This document shows positions 33,029 to 44,413 of a stretch of 64,000 nucleotides of DNA, one piece after another (position 1 is the stretch's first letter; the number at the start of each line of letters is the position of its first letter). The position numbers and the translations under genes are program-made. Origin of the DNA: Panicum virgatum (lineage: Eukaryota; Streptophyta; Magnoliopsida; Poales; Poaceae); assembly GCF_016808335.1 (NCBI RefSeq), contig NC_053141.1, positions 18,669,756 through 18,733,755 on the forward strand. The letters are read 5' to 3'. The notes beneath the pieces are model-generated. The model saw only the letters and a program-made list of their open reading frames with translations, made no database searches and was not told the origin of the DNA.

Positions 33029-35528
33029 TAAGCAGCAGCCTTCTGTGCCCTCACATTTGGAATTCTTGTACTCAGCCCACCTTGCTTACATAGGAATCTG
33101 AAAAGCTACGCTTTTCCAACAGTGATGCATGTAAAATGTGCAATAAGCTATGTAAGAGTATTTTTTGCGTACGGGTGGGTGACCCATAAAATTACTCATC
33201 TATATTGAATTTCTGAAAGAAAAATGTATTGTATCTCACATGTAACCCAGACCTTCAGAGAGGCCTATGCTCAAAAACGAGTTGACCCTCATTGTTTTCT
33301 CACAGTTTTGATGTTGTCCTTATTTCATACAGGACCACTACTTTGCTTAGACATAATATCATGGCTCACATCATCAGTCAACTACATTAGTCCATAAAAA
33401 TACTAGGCTAAAAGCATCATTGAACTTTCTGAATAAGAAAAAGAGGGTTAACTATTGAACATATTTCATTATTGTTTTTCCTGGCTTTCCTGACATACTT
33501 GCCTTGGGCGTAAAGCTCTGTTCATAGCTGTTGCGCCATATCTGCAGAGCTGCTATATGTTTCAAGGAAAGCTTACTTTTTCTGGAACTGAATGCACAAA
33601 ACGAACAATGCGTTTATAAAGATGGCTACCTAAAATTTCTGTATATTCCCTAAAAAAAACTCTGTATATGCCTCTAAAAAAGGTTCTGTGTACAAATGTA
33701 TTGTGAGAAAATAAGGGGAATGAATATCCACCTAAGTGTATTATGGTCTTATCTCTATTCTTTCTAGAATCAACAAAGTTTTATTTATCTGAAGAATCAG
33801 CAAATCTAGAAAGATAGATCGGAGCACAAAGGTATCAGCAGGCGTCAACTGCAACTCTTTAGGTGCAAGAAGTCACAGCAATTTTATGATGTCGTTTGGT
33901 CGCTAGCTAGATAGTTCCTTCCTTCAACGCTGACGGAGACAGAAAGATAGCTAAGTGGGAGACGGTATAATTACACCATAAGAAGATATAAAATTGACCA
34001 CTGATGCTAGTTGTAGCTAAGTAACTCTTCTTAGGAAAAGATGGTTCATATTTTTCTTTCAGTGTGGTATTCAGACTCAGAGGCATTAGTTTTAACTTTG
34101 TTTTTCTAATTCTGCGCCTCTTCCATTCTTTTTGTAATTATATAATCTGAAAACAGATGAATAAATACTTACATATCGCAATTTACAGTGTTTCCTATAA
34201 ACTTTATTCAAATTGAAGCATCTCAATTTTACGAAGTTTTAACTAGGAGCAACAGTACGAATGGGAACATTCATCCCGAGTCGTCATATATGTCACTCCT
34301 AATATATTGCCTCTTTTGCGGGACACGAGCAGCAGCCGCAGAACCAGCAAGAACAAATATTGTTGGTCAGTGTGGTATGCATTCCAGTTATGCCTTGGTC
34401 AAGATTTGTGTGTTGCCGCTACCAAGCATGGAGTTTCTTTGTGAGCGGACAACGTAGAGTTCATTATTTGTTAATGTTTGTTTGGTCTGGTTCCTGCATA
34501 GTACATACCTTCCCCTAATCCGACCTGATCCAAGCAGATTGATTCCTGGTATAGTTGGCAGATCCATCCACTGGACTATGAGAGTAGGCTCACTCAGCGC
34601 AGTGCTGCTAGTGGAGTTGGACGGTGTTTGTTTTTTCTTTTTTTTGCATACCACAGCCAGCAATTCCCTGAATTATTTTATATGCTGGCTATTATCTGAG
34701 TATGGCATTATCGGTGACCAAAAGAAACAAGGTGTAGAACATTATCCTCATAAGCCTACGAACATTGGTACCCTATCATATGAGAATGATATGAGTAAAT
34801 TTCAGCTGAATCATCACATTGGTTTTGCTTCCTACTTTGCATTATTAGAGATATCACTGTTCTATCTGCTGTTGCAGTGCACGTATTTTGCTCGCATAGC
34901 AAATTTCTTATCACATTGGTTTTGCTTCCTACTTCGCTCGCTTGTCACAAGTTAGAAAATATTTATAGATGGAATACAAATGCCATTTATAGCATTTATC
35001 GCAAAACTTCAATTTTTTCAGTGGAAATATTATTCCATTAATTCAAGAGCTCAGTGCGATTGCTGGCCAGTCCTCGACACTGCAGGCGTGCCAACCAAAA
35101 GAGTTGTGAGGATACTTTATGACCCAACTGCTTAATGTTTTCTGTTAGCTACCATCTAATTAACCGCCTAATTCTTTATTTCCTGATCCTAATCTAATGT
35201 GGCATTTGGTATTGTATTACTAATATAAAACCAAAAATATGCCTATCCCAGAATTTTTCGTACGAATCGTGTTATAATTATTACTATACTCTCTCCAGTC
35301 TGTTCCAAATTGCATATCAATTTCGGCAAATCTAATATTTTTTTTTGCTATATATGTAGATATATCTAGATGCATAACAAAAAAAAAATAATATATATCT
35401 AGATTTGCTAAAACAATCTACATATTTATTTTTTAAAAAACTATAGTCTAATTTTTTAAGTAAAAAAATGCACATGCAACATTCCCGTCCTATTTCAGAG
35501 GTTTTGCCGGACTGTCTCCGCTCCTTCC
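33029..35528. other. 3' flank of the AFG1-like gene and intergenic DNA, no further gene seen
   Basis: The first 150-200 bases should be the 3' UTR. Beyond that only short unsupported ORFs occur; 34482-34955 is the longest and matches nothing I know. TCACATTGGTTTTGCTTCCT is present twice, 97 bp apart (34814 and 34911). 35296-35440 resembles a decayed Stowaway MITE (CTCTCCAGTCTGTTCCAAAT). Confidence 0.5.
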
Positions 35529-36079
35529 CAAGGTTTTTTTTCCCGACCGGTTAACCCAAACCGCCGGCCACCGGTTCCGGTTTACCGAACCGGTTGGACC
35601 GGTAACCGGTGGAAACCGGTTGAATTCAAATCCAAATTCAAATAAATTCAAAAGCTCCCGTGCAACCGGTTCCGACCGGTTTACCGGCCGGTTTGACCGG
35701 TTTGAATTCAAATCCAAATTTAAAAGCTCCCGTGTAACTGGTTTACCGGCCGGTTTGACCGGTTTACCGACCGGTGTACCGGCCGGTTTGACTGGTGTGC
35801 CTTAATGGGCCGGTCCATTTTTTTTTCTTTTTTGTTTTAACTTCAAATCCCCGCAAACTATACTAAATAAACGAATTTTTGAGAAAATTTGACACCATTA
35901 GATTCGTCGCACCTTGAAGTATTTTTAGGGATTTTTTGGGATTTTTCCATTTTTTAGAATTCAAATTTAAAATTTGAATTTGGGCCGGTTTCTAACCGCC
36001 CGATACCGGAACCGGTCCGGGCCGGTAAGACCGGTAACCGCAGTAACCGGACCGGTTCCGACCGGTTTTTTTAACCCTG
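35529..36079. mobile_element. non-autonomous hAT element with 8-bp target duplication CTCCTTCC
   Basis: 551 bp. Ends CAAGGTTTTTTTTCCCGACC (left) and CAGGGTTAAAAAAACCGGTC (right, read inward). CTCCTTCC is at 35521-35528 and 36080-36087, the 8-bp duplication expected of hAT. Most of the element consists of ACCGGTT, ACCGGCCGGTT and AACCGGTTGAATTC units in both orientations. It lies about 180 bp upstream of the donor of the next gene's leader intron, so it is in or next to that gene's promoter. Confidence 0.85.
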
Positions 36080-36087
36080 CTCCTTCC

Positions 36088-38507
36088 TCGACCGTCGCCA
36101 ATATTCGGACGGTTCGCCGGGGACGGGACGGAATCACGGAAACCCCTCTGGCCCTCTCCAATTCCAAGGGCCGCCGCGTCCTCTCCGCTCCGTCCCACCT
36201 CGCAGTGCCTCCCCACCGCCCCTCCCGTCCGCGCCGGCCGGCCTCGCCCCGATCCAGATCCAGGTGCGCATCTTCCCTTCCCCCGTCGGCCGGCGTCCTC
36301 ATCTCGCCCCGACGGCAGACGCCATTGGCCTGGAGTGGAGATCCGGACGGGGTTGCACGTTTCATTCCTGTCCCCTTCGCCTCTCTGGCTGGTTAGGATA
36401 GGATGGCCTCGCTTCTTGGTGATGTTTTGTGCGGCGGGATCTTTCCCCTTCGTTGCTTGAGCGCTGGAACCTAACTGTTCGTTTATATTTTTTTTTCGAA
36501 ATAAGCAACCAATCTATCCAGTTTGCTGCGGATTTGGTCTTTTTTTTTGCGTGTCTGTTTTATTTCGAAATTCTTTTTTAGGAATTTGCCGGCTGCGCTT
36601 TTCCGCCGCTCTACCTTTGCCGTGTTAATGATTCCGTTGATGTTTTCTAGGAACTAGAATCACAATCCATCAATTCCAGTCACCAATTAGTGCGACAATG
36701 TGAATCTGTTACTCTCACGATGCTTGCGGATTTATGCTGCGATGAGTTTCTCGCCTGGATCTTGAACCGTCAGAAAGTAAAAAACAAACACTGATTTGAG
36801 AATTTATATTTCACCTTTGAACACCCAGAAAAATTGTGTGCAATTCCATTGCGACAGGGACCACCATAGTGCCGCATTAAGGAGTCATTTTCGCTATGTG
36901 CAGTGCGCACTGTTGTTCCACACTTCCACTTTGGCGATCCCACTACCAACATACCCGAATATTAGTTCCAGTTTGTTTTTTTATCCCTACATCCAAAAAA
37001 AACTCAAATCAAGGACACAGATAGTACTACATTTGAATCCTCTAATTTCTCCCAGGTTAGTAGCTGTAATATTTTTTCAAGGTTCTTTTTGTAAGGCCTT
37101 TACCATTGCTTTGAGGACCAGTTCATGTAATGGTACTATCCCATGCTCGCCACCCTCTTATATCTGATAATAGATTGGACTATGGAGTTTCACCTCTAAA
37201 ATGGTACTTCAGATTCATTGCCATATATGTGATTTTCAATCTATTGGAATACAAAGAGAAAGAGGTGGAAGTGTGGAACCATGTGGAGAACATGCACGGT
37301 CTCTTGCAGTTTTCTTGCTTAGTGAACTAGCTTTCTCTGTGTAGCAATTAAAGCTTGCTGCTCGGGACAGGAAACTGTATTCTTGCACATGCTTTCAGTG
37401 CGTCCTCTTGTAACAATTGGGGCAAGTAAGCTCCCAGTGCTTACTATATATTAGTGTGGCAGAGTGCTAGTCCTGGTCCATTTTAACATAGCTAGGAGCT
37501 TGTATTGTCATGTCATAGTGGGGATATTTGTTCCAGAAATGGGTTATTGTGCAATGTCCATCTTTAAAATTTGCAGTGGACAGTTTCTTTTTTAAGGATG
37601 TGGTATCCTACAGATACAGTAGGTTATAATTCTTTCTAGAAATAATGATTGTCCGCCAGGATTCTGCTTTCAGTTTACAGTGGTAAATCTCCATATTCTG
37701 TTTATTTGTTGCGCTTGGCCAAACAGAAGTTGCAGCAGAATAGACCATCTTAAACAATAATCATTATTTCAAATTCGAGTCCCCTTTTGCGTTCTTTTAC
37801 TGCAACATTATTTTGGGATTTTGAGTGGCTTAACTCATTCTAACGCCTTTCTCTGTTCTGTCAGTCATGAATAAATCATTTCCTCCCCTAAATAATGTAT
37901 TGAATCTTTCTATGTCATCTGTTCTTATCCCTGTGTGATATTGCTTATTAGATCTTTTTACTCTTAAAAAATACTTCTGAGGGTTCGGATTTAGGATATA
38001 TAGCTTTACAAAATCAAGAGAAAATTGTGAAATGGAAAGTATGAAGGCTGCAATGTAGACTGGAAATTTGTGGAACCAGTTAGGCAAGATAATGGTTGTT
38101 TTGTTTTTCTTTTATTTCGAGAATGGCTAGGGAGCTACCCATCATCCCATTAGAAAAGAAGAGTGACTGATTAGTATTAACGTAAATGACGATCTAGTGC
38201 ATGGTCTGCCTATCTGATTGAGGTTGTGCTTTATTGATATGCGGAATATTTCTATTTTAATAAAGCTGTATCTCCAAATGTGAAATTTGTTTGTTTGCTT
38301 TGATATCTGTATGTTGAGTTCTTGTTCAATCACCTTAGTCTTACAGCGTATGGATATGTGTGGTGGTGTATTATATGTTCTGATGGATTTTATTTCCTCA
38401 ATGTAACCTTTAACAGCTTCATGCAAGTTGTTCACCTTACGTATACGCCTGAATATTTTCTTACTATTTGCTTGGACAGGCTTCAAACTAATCAGTACAC
38501 TGCCACC
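36088..38507 (+). promoter_or_regulatory. 5' UTR and 2.2-kb leader intron of the small membrane-protein gene
   Basis: A GC-rich first exon (about 36090-36263) ends with GATCCAG|GTGCGC; the acceptor is TTGGACAG|GCTTC at 38479/38480. The intron is 2216 bp. The ATG (GCCACCATGG, a strong start context) follows 28 bases later. No ORF with domain evidence is seen in the intron. Confidence 0.6.
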
Positions 38508-38795
38508 ATGGTTCTGGATTCATTATCATCTCCTCACCGGAGGTCCCAGAACACATTCTTTGTGTCATCCACAAAAAAGCCTCAGTCATCTCGGGATGAC
38601 AGTTGGTCTGCATTGGTTGAGCGGCACCGGTTCCTCTTGACAACGCTTGTTGTGCTTGCCTTCCTGTGCACCATCTATCTGTACTTCGCAGTAACCTTGG
38701 GGGCATCAGATGCTTGCGCTGGATTGACAGGGGCGGAGAGGATTGAGTGCCAGGCAAAATCCGCTCTGCAACATGGAAAGTTGAAATTCCTCTGA
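38508..38795 (+). CDS. small single-pass membrane protein, 95 aa, unknown function
   Basis: Single coding exon, stop TGA at 38793-38795. Residues 1-41 are hydrophilic with Ser, Arg and Lys (SPHRRSQNTFFVSSTKKPQS, then WSALVERH). A hydrophobic segment of about 23 residues (42-64, FLLTTLVVLAFLCTIYLYFA) follows, then a short tail with two cysteines (70 and 81) that could pair: DACAGLTGAERIEC. It looks like a type II or tail-anchored protein. The balanced composition, strong start context and leader intron support a real gene. I believe similar proteins occur across flowering plants, from memory only; I know no function. Confidence 0.8.
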   Translation: MVLDSLSSPHRRSQNTFFVSSTKKPQSSRDDSWSALVERHRFLLTTLVVLAFLCTIYLYFAVTLGASDACAGLTGAERIECQAKSALQHGKLKFL

Positions 38796-39361
38796 CGCTG
38801 AGTTGTTTTGAGACTCATTGGTGAAGACCAAAATATTGAGTTTTATATGCGCTCTGGTCACAGGTCTTATTCTTCATACCTTGAATCTGTATATTTTGGG
38901 TGGTGGGTGGTGTGTATTCACGCTCATGTACTTGGACTGCGAGATTTACTGTACACCCCTAGAGGCAACAAATCTAAAAGTGATAGTGTTGAGTTATGGA
39001 AACGTTATGATGAAAGTAGGTCACCATATTATTCTTTTACCATGATGTACCAAAAACATCATGGCGCCATTATTCATCAAGGATATCTTGATATTGTCTC
39101 CCTTATGACATGTAACTCGAAATTAATTTGAAACTGTGCTTCCTGAGTACTTGTTGATCTGAAAGTGATACCCTTGTTTTTTTTTGTTTTTTTCTTCCTA
39201 TTTCTTTTTTTTCATTTTTCTTCCTTCCCTTTAATCTCTCACCTTCATATCGGTTCTACCCCCTTGGCACTCACGCCCGCTCTACCTCTGCCCACACATT
39301 CCAACTCAGGCCCTTTGCCTTCTGCACTGATCGTGCCGTCGCCCGTCTCCGCGCTTGCTCC

Positions 39362-39564
39362 CATGCCGACTTCCCTGTTCCCTCTTGAGGACAAGGATGG
39401 GAACATGCCGACTTCCCTGTTCCTTCTTGAGGACAAGGATGGGAAACAGCGAGGAGAGGAGCCGCGGGGTCCGAGGACAAGGATGATACTCTGTCCACAA
39501 GGATGGGAAACAGCGAGGAGAGGAGCCGCGGGGTCTGAGGACAAGGATGATACTCTGTCCGTTT
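39362..39564. repeat. two adjacent tandem duplications (42-bp and 64-bp units)
   Basis: GCCGACTTCCCTGTTCC...GAGGACAAGGATGGGAACAT is repeated with a 42-bp period (39362 and 39404). GGATGGGAAACAGCGAGGAG...CTCTGTCCACAA is repeated with a 64-bp period (39437 and 39501). ORFs of 64-139 aa across it are repeat artefacts. It follows a T-rich tract (39174-39230). Confidence 0.85.
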
Positions 39565-39812
39565 TTATTTACATATCGTATTAGATTTATTCTAAATTAA
39601 ATTTGACAAATTTTGATCCAATTTATAGAAAGAAATATTAAAATTTACAATACCAAATTTATTTTATTGAATCCACCATGAAGTATATGTCGATAGTGAA
39701 TATGTTGGATAATATAATTGTTGCTATATTTTTCTATAGATTTGATCAAAGTTAGCTAAGTTTGACTTAGAAGAAACCTAATATGACATACAAATAAAAA
39801 TATAGGGAACAG
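39553..39812. mobile_element. Stowaway-like MITE
   Basis: Left end CTCTGTCCGTTTTTATTTAC; right end read inward CTGTTCCCTATATTTTTATT; both then reach TATCGTATTAG or TGTCATATTAGG. TA flanks on the left (39551-39552) and near the right end. About 260 bp, no ORF. CTCTGTCC at its left end also lies in the preceding 64-bp duplication. Confidence 0.65.
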
Positions 39813-40077
39813 TTAATTTGCTGAAATAAAACCGTCGATACGACAACCTAGAGCATGATGTTGGTTGTTGAGTTATTGTTTGCTGCTGCTTCCTGATTTA
39901 GCCAGTAGGTCGGCACACATTAAGTTTCATGATGTAGTTATTCAAGAACTAGGAGAGCTCTATTCTTTAAAGAATCCTATCAAAGTTCTATTTTGTTTCC
40001 ATTAGAACCATAGGAGCAACAACAACAAAAAATAATAGCAGAGAATTACACAAGCCGACGAAGAAACCGCTACGCTA

Positions 40078-40224
40078 GTACTTCATCCATGCCAAATTGT
40101 AGATTGTTTGGCCAAATTTAGATACATAATTTTTGCTATGTACCTATATAAATGCTATGTCTAGATACATAACAAAAATTGTGCATTTAAATTTGCCGAA
40201 ACATACAATTTGAAATGGAGGTAT
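40078..40224. mobile_element. short Stowaway-like MITE
   Basis: About 145 bp. Left ACTTCATCCATGCCAAATTG, right read inward ACCTCCATTTCAAATTGTAT, flanked by TA. The inner parts also pair (CATAATTTTTGCTATGTA with ACATAACAAAAATTGTG). Confidence 0.65.
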
Positions 40225-40286
40225 CCGGTTTCTCGTATCATGCAAATTAGGTGCTGAAGATCGTTTCTGTTCCCTTTATCCAGTTA

Positions 40287-40592
40287 GAGCAACTCCAGTG
40301 GAGTGACTTTATTTGAGTGACTAAAACTCATTTTAGTCACCCACTTTCCAAGTTTAGTCACTCAAAATGTAGTCTCTACTTCAGCAGCACCGACTAAATA
40401 GACTAAAAAATAGTGGGCCTTACTTTTGGTAGCCTAAGTAGAGGGTGACCAAATTGAGGGGGTGAGAGAGGAAATTTAGTCACCCTCTTATTTTAGTCAA
40501 CCAAATAGAGGCCCTGCTAGAGATGAAAATTTGAGCAAATTGACTAAAATGTGGGTTTAGTCACCCAAATAGAGAGCCAGCTGGAGTTGCTC
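40287..40592. mobile_element. Tourist-like (PIF/Harbinger) MITE with TTA target duplication
   Basis: 306 bp. Ends GAGCAACTCCAGTGGAG and, read inward from the right, GAGCAACTCCAGCTGGC. TTA is at 40284-40286 and 40593-40595. Internal TTAGTCACCC and TTTAGTCAC units occur in both orientations. Confidence 0.85.
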
Positions 40593-41127
40593 TTATAACT
40601 TGTGTGATCGATATAGTTGAAGATAGCAATACTCAAAGGTTGAAAGAAAAACAGTGCTCCCACCCATAACCAAAAGTCCGAATGTGAGCCCAGCTAGTAC
40701 AGAGTAATACCAGCTTAAGCATCAAGCTCTCGGTTGTGTTCACTGAATGCTATTGTAGAATTTGAACCATCTGAACATACTAGCCCAAAGTTGTTGCTAT
40801 AATGGTGATGGATCAAACTAATATTTTAAATAGCGGTGCTATAGCAGCTTCATAGAGCTTCCGCTACGACCATTGCAGTAGAAAATAGTACACTGTAAAG
40901 GGTATAGCTATGCTAATAACATTTTGAGGATCATCCTACTGCTAAATTATATAGCCTGCTATTTAAAGCATTAATATAAATATTTGTTCCTCAAATTAAA
41001 CAATTGGAATTACGTTCAGTACTCAGATTGGATGAGCCATCCTCGTCCCTTGAAACATTCATCCTATTGATGGCGCGATGCTATTATCCGAGTTGCTCTA
41101 GACCATATCTACTTGGTGTATGCATGT
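40593..41127. other. intergenic, nothing recognised
   Basis: AT-rich, no ORF over 60 aa. The TSD copy CATGT (41123-41127) of the following element closes it. Confidence 0.5.
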
Positions 41128-41718
41128 TGTTGACGATTAAAATTGGCACTGGTCGAACAGACCAGTCTGACCGGTGCTTTTGAGCGGTCTGACCGGTCTG
41201 GACCATGTAGCCAGTCTGGCAACACCGACCGGTCTGACCGGTGGGTCTGACCGGTCAGACCCACCGGTCTATCTGGAATCCGAGTACAACTAGAACTCTT
41301 TGTAGATTTAGATCTGTAATAGGATTTCTTGCGGGATAAGTCCACACCACCCTATAAATATAAAGGATCACGGCCGATTAGGGCATCCAATCGATCAAAT
41401 CAATACAACTTTTATATTTTTACTTTTCTCTTGCCCTAGCTTTTCCAATCTACTATTTGCTGTCCCTCCGTCGTCTCTACGTCGATTGAGGGCGTTCTAG
41501 GTGGTCTGCCGACCCTAGAACAATCATACGTGCGCCTGCCCCGACGGGTCTTCCCGGGCTAACGTTCGTAGGCTTTGTCACCGTTCTGCCGGCGGCGACC
41601 GGTCTGACCGCTCCAAGGGACCGGTCTGACCGGTCTACGCAGGAGGCGTTGCAGCGAGCTGCCTCTTCGCGCCGCACGTTCGAGTGCGTTCATGTGTTGA
41701 TCCCGAAAGGCGTCAACA
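41128..41718 (+). repeat. 5' LTR of the gag-only element
   Basis: 591 bp, TGTTGACG...CGTCAACA. It has a TATA-like CCTATAAATATAAAGG at 41351-41366. U3 (about 41155-41275) carries many ACCGGTCTG / GACCGGT units in both orientations; U5 has two more (about 41595-41640). Confidence 0.9.
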
Positions 41719-41762
41719 TACTTTTTGGCGACTCCACTGGGGACAAGAATCAATCAGCTGCC

Positions 41763-44108
41763 ATGGCCGGTAAAATTCCTAAACCTAGTGATGTTGATGC
41801 CGCCAACATCCAAAGGCCGACTGTTCAGCAACTTTCGGCCGAACAACAGAAGGCTCTTGATGACATCCAGAAGAAGATCAGAGAGGAAAAGGAGAAGGAG
41901 ATCCAGAAGTTGGAGGAAGAAGCCATGAAGCAGTACATCTCACACTTCTCCATCGACCGACAAGGGAAGGTCACGACGGATGCCGGCTTCGATGCTTCAC
42001 AGTTTGAGGTAAAATTCGATGAGAGCGAACAGCCCGTTCTTAATTCTGAAATAGCTAATGCTATAGATGATGCTGTTTCTTCTCATGTGAATAATAAGTT
42101 GGAATTTATTGGTCAAAATGTGCATGATATGTTTGATGATCGCTTTAGCCGAATTGAAATACATCTTGGTATGAAGTCTGTCGGTAATAATACATCTACA
42201 TCTAATACCGATAAGGCAAGTCGTGGTTCGGCAATTCCAACTAATAATGCTATTGTGACTAATTTGGCTAATCAGCAAAGCCGAATTAATTATAATGCAT
42301 CACCTCATGCCAATGTGCCATATGGGGCAGCAAGTTCGTTGCGACATTCCACACCGCCGAACTTTGCTCAACTTGGTAGTACACCGATCACAAATCGGCT
42401 TAACGCCGATGATGTTGGATCAGGTAGTATCAAAGAGGAGGTGATTAAGATATTTCGGCAAACTTTTGGTATAGAGCCTAAAGCCAAATACCGATCTTAT
42501 CAAAGGCCATACCCTGAGAATTATGATTATGTTGCATATCCTCAAGGGTTTAAAATTCCTGAATTTGTTAAATTCACTGGTGATGATAGTAGAACTACAT
42601 TGGAACATATAGGTCAATTTATTATACAATGTGGTGAAGCTAGCACTAATGATATTTACAAATTGAGGTTATTTCCTTTATCTCTATCGGGTGCTGCATT
42701 TACATGGTTTATTTCATTGCCACCCAATTCAGTTTTCACTTTTGCTGATTTAGAACCGAAGTTTCATGATTATTTCTTTAGTGGTGAAACTGAATTGAAA
42801 TTGTCACATCTCACATCGGTTAAGCAAAAGATACATGAAGGTGTTTCTGAGTATATTAGAAGATTTAGAGATACTAGAAACCGATGTTATAGTTTGACAA
42901 TTTCTGATAGAGATTTAGCTAATCTAGCTTTTGCTGGTTTACTTGATTTTCATAAAGCAAAGCTAGAGGGGCAAGAATTTCTAGATGTTAGTCAAGTCTT
43001 ACAAAAGGCTCTGGCTAATGAAAGCCGAGCTAAAGAAGCTAGAGATTCTCAAAAGTCCAATGAAAAACCTAATCGTCCTGTTTATGTGCTCGGGTGTGAT
43101 TCCAATTGTTCGGACGATGAAGGTAAAGATGTTTATACCGCTGAATTTGTTTGGTCCTCTAATGATAAACCTTGCGCTTGCGGTTCTCTTAAGCCGATTC
43201 CTAAAGATCGGCAAGAAAGATTTACTTTTGATGTATCCAAATGTGAGAGTATATTTGATGAATTAAATAAGAATGGTTACATCAAGATGTCGCATGTCAT
43301 ACCGCCGCTTGAAGAATTAAAGCGGCGAGCTTATTGCAAATTTCATAATACTTTCTCTCATGCGACTAATGATTGTAATGTGCTTCGGAGACAGATTCAA
43401 TCGGCTGTTAATGAAGGCCGAATAATTGTTCCACAAATGAAGGTGGATCAGAATTCTTTCCCTGCACATACACATGTGCTTGAATTGAGTGATCCTAAAG
43501 TGTTAATTCGGCCAAATCAAACTGAATCAACAAAAGGAAAAAATATAATCATTGGTGAAGAAAGGTCTGAGCCTTCGAAATCTCATCAGGAAGCTCCAGC
43601 AAAGAAGGTCCCTGAAGATTCATTGAAGAATTCAACGCTCGGGGGGCAAGAACAGAAGAAGGGCGCCAGGTCTGCTCAGACCGGTCTGGAGACCGGTCTG
43701 ACCGGTCGATCTGGAATTTCTGGAAAGAATTCCAGAAACAAGAAAGAAAAAGAAATGCCGGGTTTCAAAGAACTCTTGGCCAAATATGAGAAGAAAGGAG
43801 TCATCCAGAGGCAGAGGGAACGGCCCGACAAAGTCAAGGATACAAATCCGTCATCGTCTCAAGAGCAATCGAGTTTGAGCCAAGGTAATTCATTTAATGG
43901 ACCGATTGCTCCATGGTATTGCTGGTATCCTTGTTATATGCCTTTGGATTATAGTAGGATGCACATGCAGTCATATTATATTCATTATCCTCCTATATAT
44001 CCAAGTTTTGCTTCACAAAGACCGATTAGCGATAATCTGGTCAAAAAGAACATTGATTGCAACAAGGAGTGTGAGAATAACATAAAACAAGATTCAAAAT
44101 ATCTATAG
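41763..44108 (+). CDS. intact gag polyprotein of the gag-only element, 781 aa
   Basis: The ATG at 41763 (GCCATGG) is the first after the primer site and gives an uninterrupted frame to TAG at 44106-44108. The N-terminus has a charged helical stretch (about residues 20-55, KIREEKEKEIQKLEEEAMKQ). The capsid-like core (about 42540-42990) includes PEFVKFTGDD, YKLRLFPLSLSGAAFTWF and the ISDRDLANLAFAGLL end. A Cys/His motif YCKFHNTFSHATNDC (about 43330-43375) is typical of Tat-lineage gag. The Lys/Ser-rich region near 43560-43850 contains a stretch (SAQTGLETGLTGRSG) encoded by the LTR's ACCGGTCTG repeat. The Tyr/Pro-rich end is unusual for gag. It would form particles that carry the element's RNA. 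The frame is fully open, unlike every other element ORF here, which suggests recent or ongoing movement. Confidence 0.9.
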   Translation: MAGKIPKPSDVDAANIQRPTVQQLSAEQQKALDDIQKKIREEKEKEIQKLEEEAMKQYISHFSIDRQGKVTTDAGFDASQFEVKFDESEQPVLNSEIANAIDDAVSSHVNNKLEFIGQNVHDMFDDRFSRIEIHLGMKSVGNNTSTSNTDKASRGSAIPTNNAIVTNLANQQSRINYNASPHANVPYGAASSLRHSTPPNFAQLGSTPITNRLNADDVGSGSIKEEVIKIFRQTFGIEPKAKYRSYQRPYPENYDYVAYPQGFKIPEFVKFTGDDSRTTLEHIGQFIIQCGEASTNDIYKLRLFPLSLSGAAFTWFISLPPNSVFTFADLEPKFHDYFFSGETELKLSHLTSVKQKIHEGVSEYIRRFRDTRNRCYSLTISDRDLANLAFAGLLDFHKAKLEGQEFLDVSQVLQKALANESRAKEARDSQKSNEKPNRPVYVLGCDSNCSDDEGKDVYTAEFVWSSNDKPCACGSLKPIPKDRQERFTFDVSKCESIFDELNKNGYIKMSHVIPPLEELKRRAYCKFHNTFSHATNDCNVLRRQIQSAVNEGRIIVPQMKVDQNSFPAHTHVLELSDPKVLIRPNQTESTKGKNIIIGEERSEPSKSHQEAPAKKVPEDSLKNSTLGGQEQKKGARSAQTGLETGLTGRSGISGKNSRNKKEKEMPGFKELLAKYEKKGVIQRQRERPDKVKDTNPSSSQEQSSLSQGNSFNGPIAPWYCWYPCYMPLDYSRMHMQSYYIHYPPIYPSFASQRPISDNLVKKNIDCNKECENNIKQDSKYL

Positions 44109-44413
44109 CCGAAGTGGTGCCCTTCAGGCTTGTCTCACACCCAAAAGAGAAGGCTGCAGCGGATGTGCAAGAAGGAGTCTATGGAACAGCAAGTGGAGGT
44201 TGTACCAGTAAGGTCGGCGACCATGAAACAGGTATGGAGGCCTAAGCAAGTTGTTTCGTCATCAGCTTGAAAAAGAAGCAAGATATGACCGATAGAATTT
44301 ATCGCCCTTAGAATAAAATATGACCGATACATATTTATCATCGTCCTTAGACAATTTTGATCCAGAGGCTTGTTTTTTGGCATGCTAGCATCACCAAAAA
44401 ACAGAGGGGCATA

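Noticed and set aside
34482..34955. 157-aa ORF downstream of the AFG1-like gene
   Set aside because: No recognisable domain, AT-rich composition, contains an internal 97-bp-spaced duplication; not enough support.
35545..36070. CRISPR-like or satellite array of ACCGGT units
   Set aside because: Units are irregular and in both orientations, inside a hAT element with a clear 8-bp duplication; grass nuclear DNA.
39165..39584. 139-aa ORF after the T-rich tract
   Set aside because: Crosses two tandem duplications and starts in a poly-T region; no domain.
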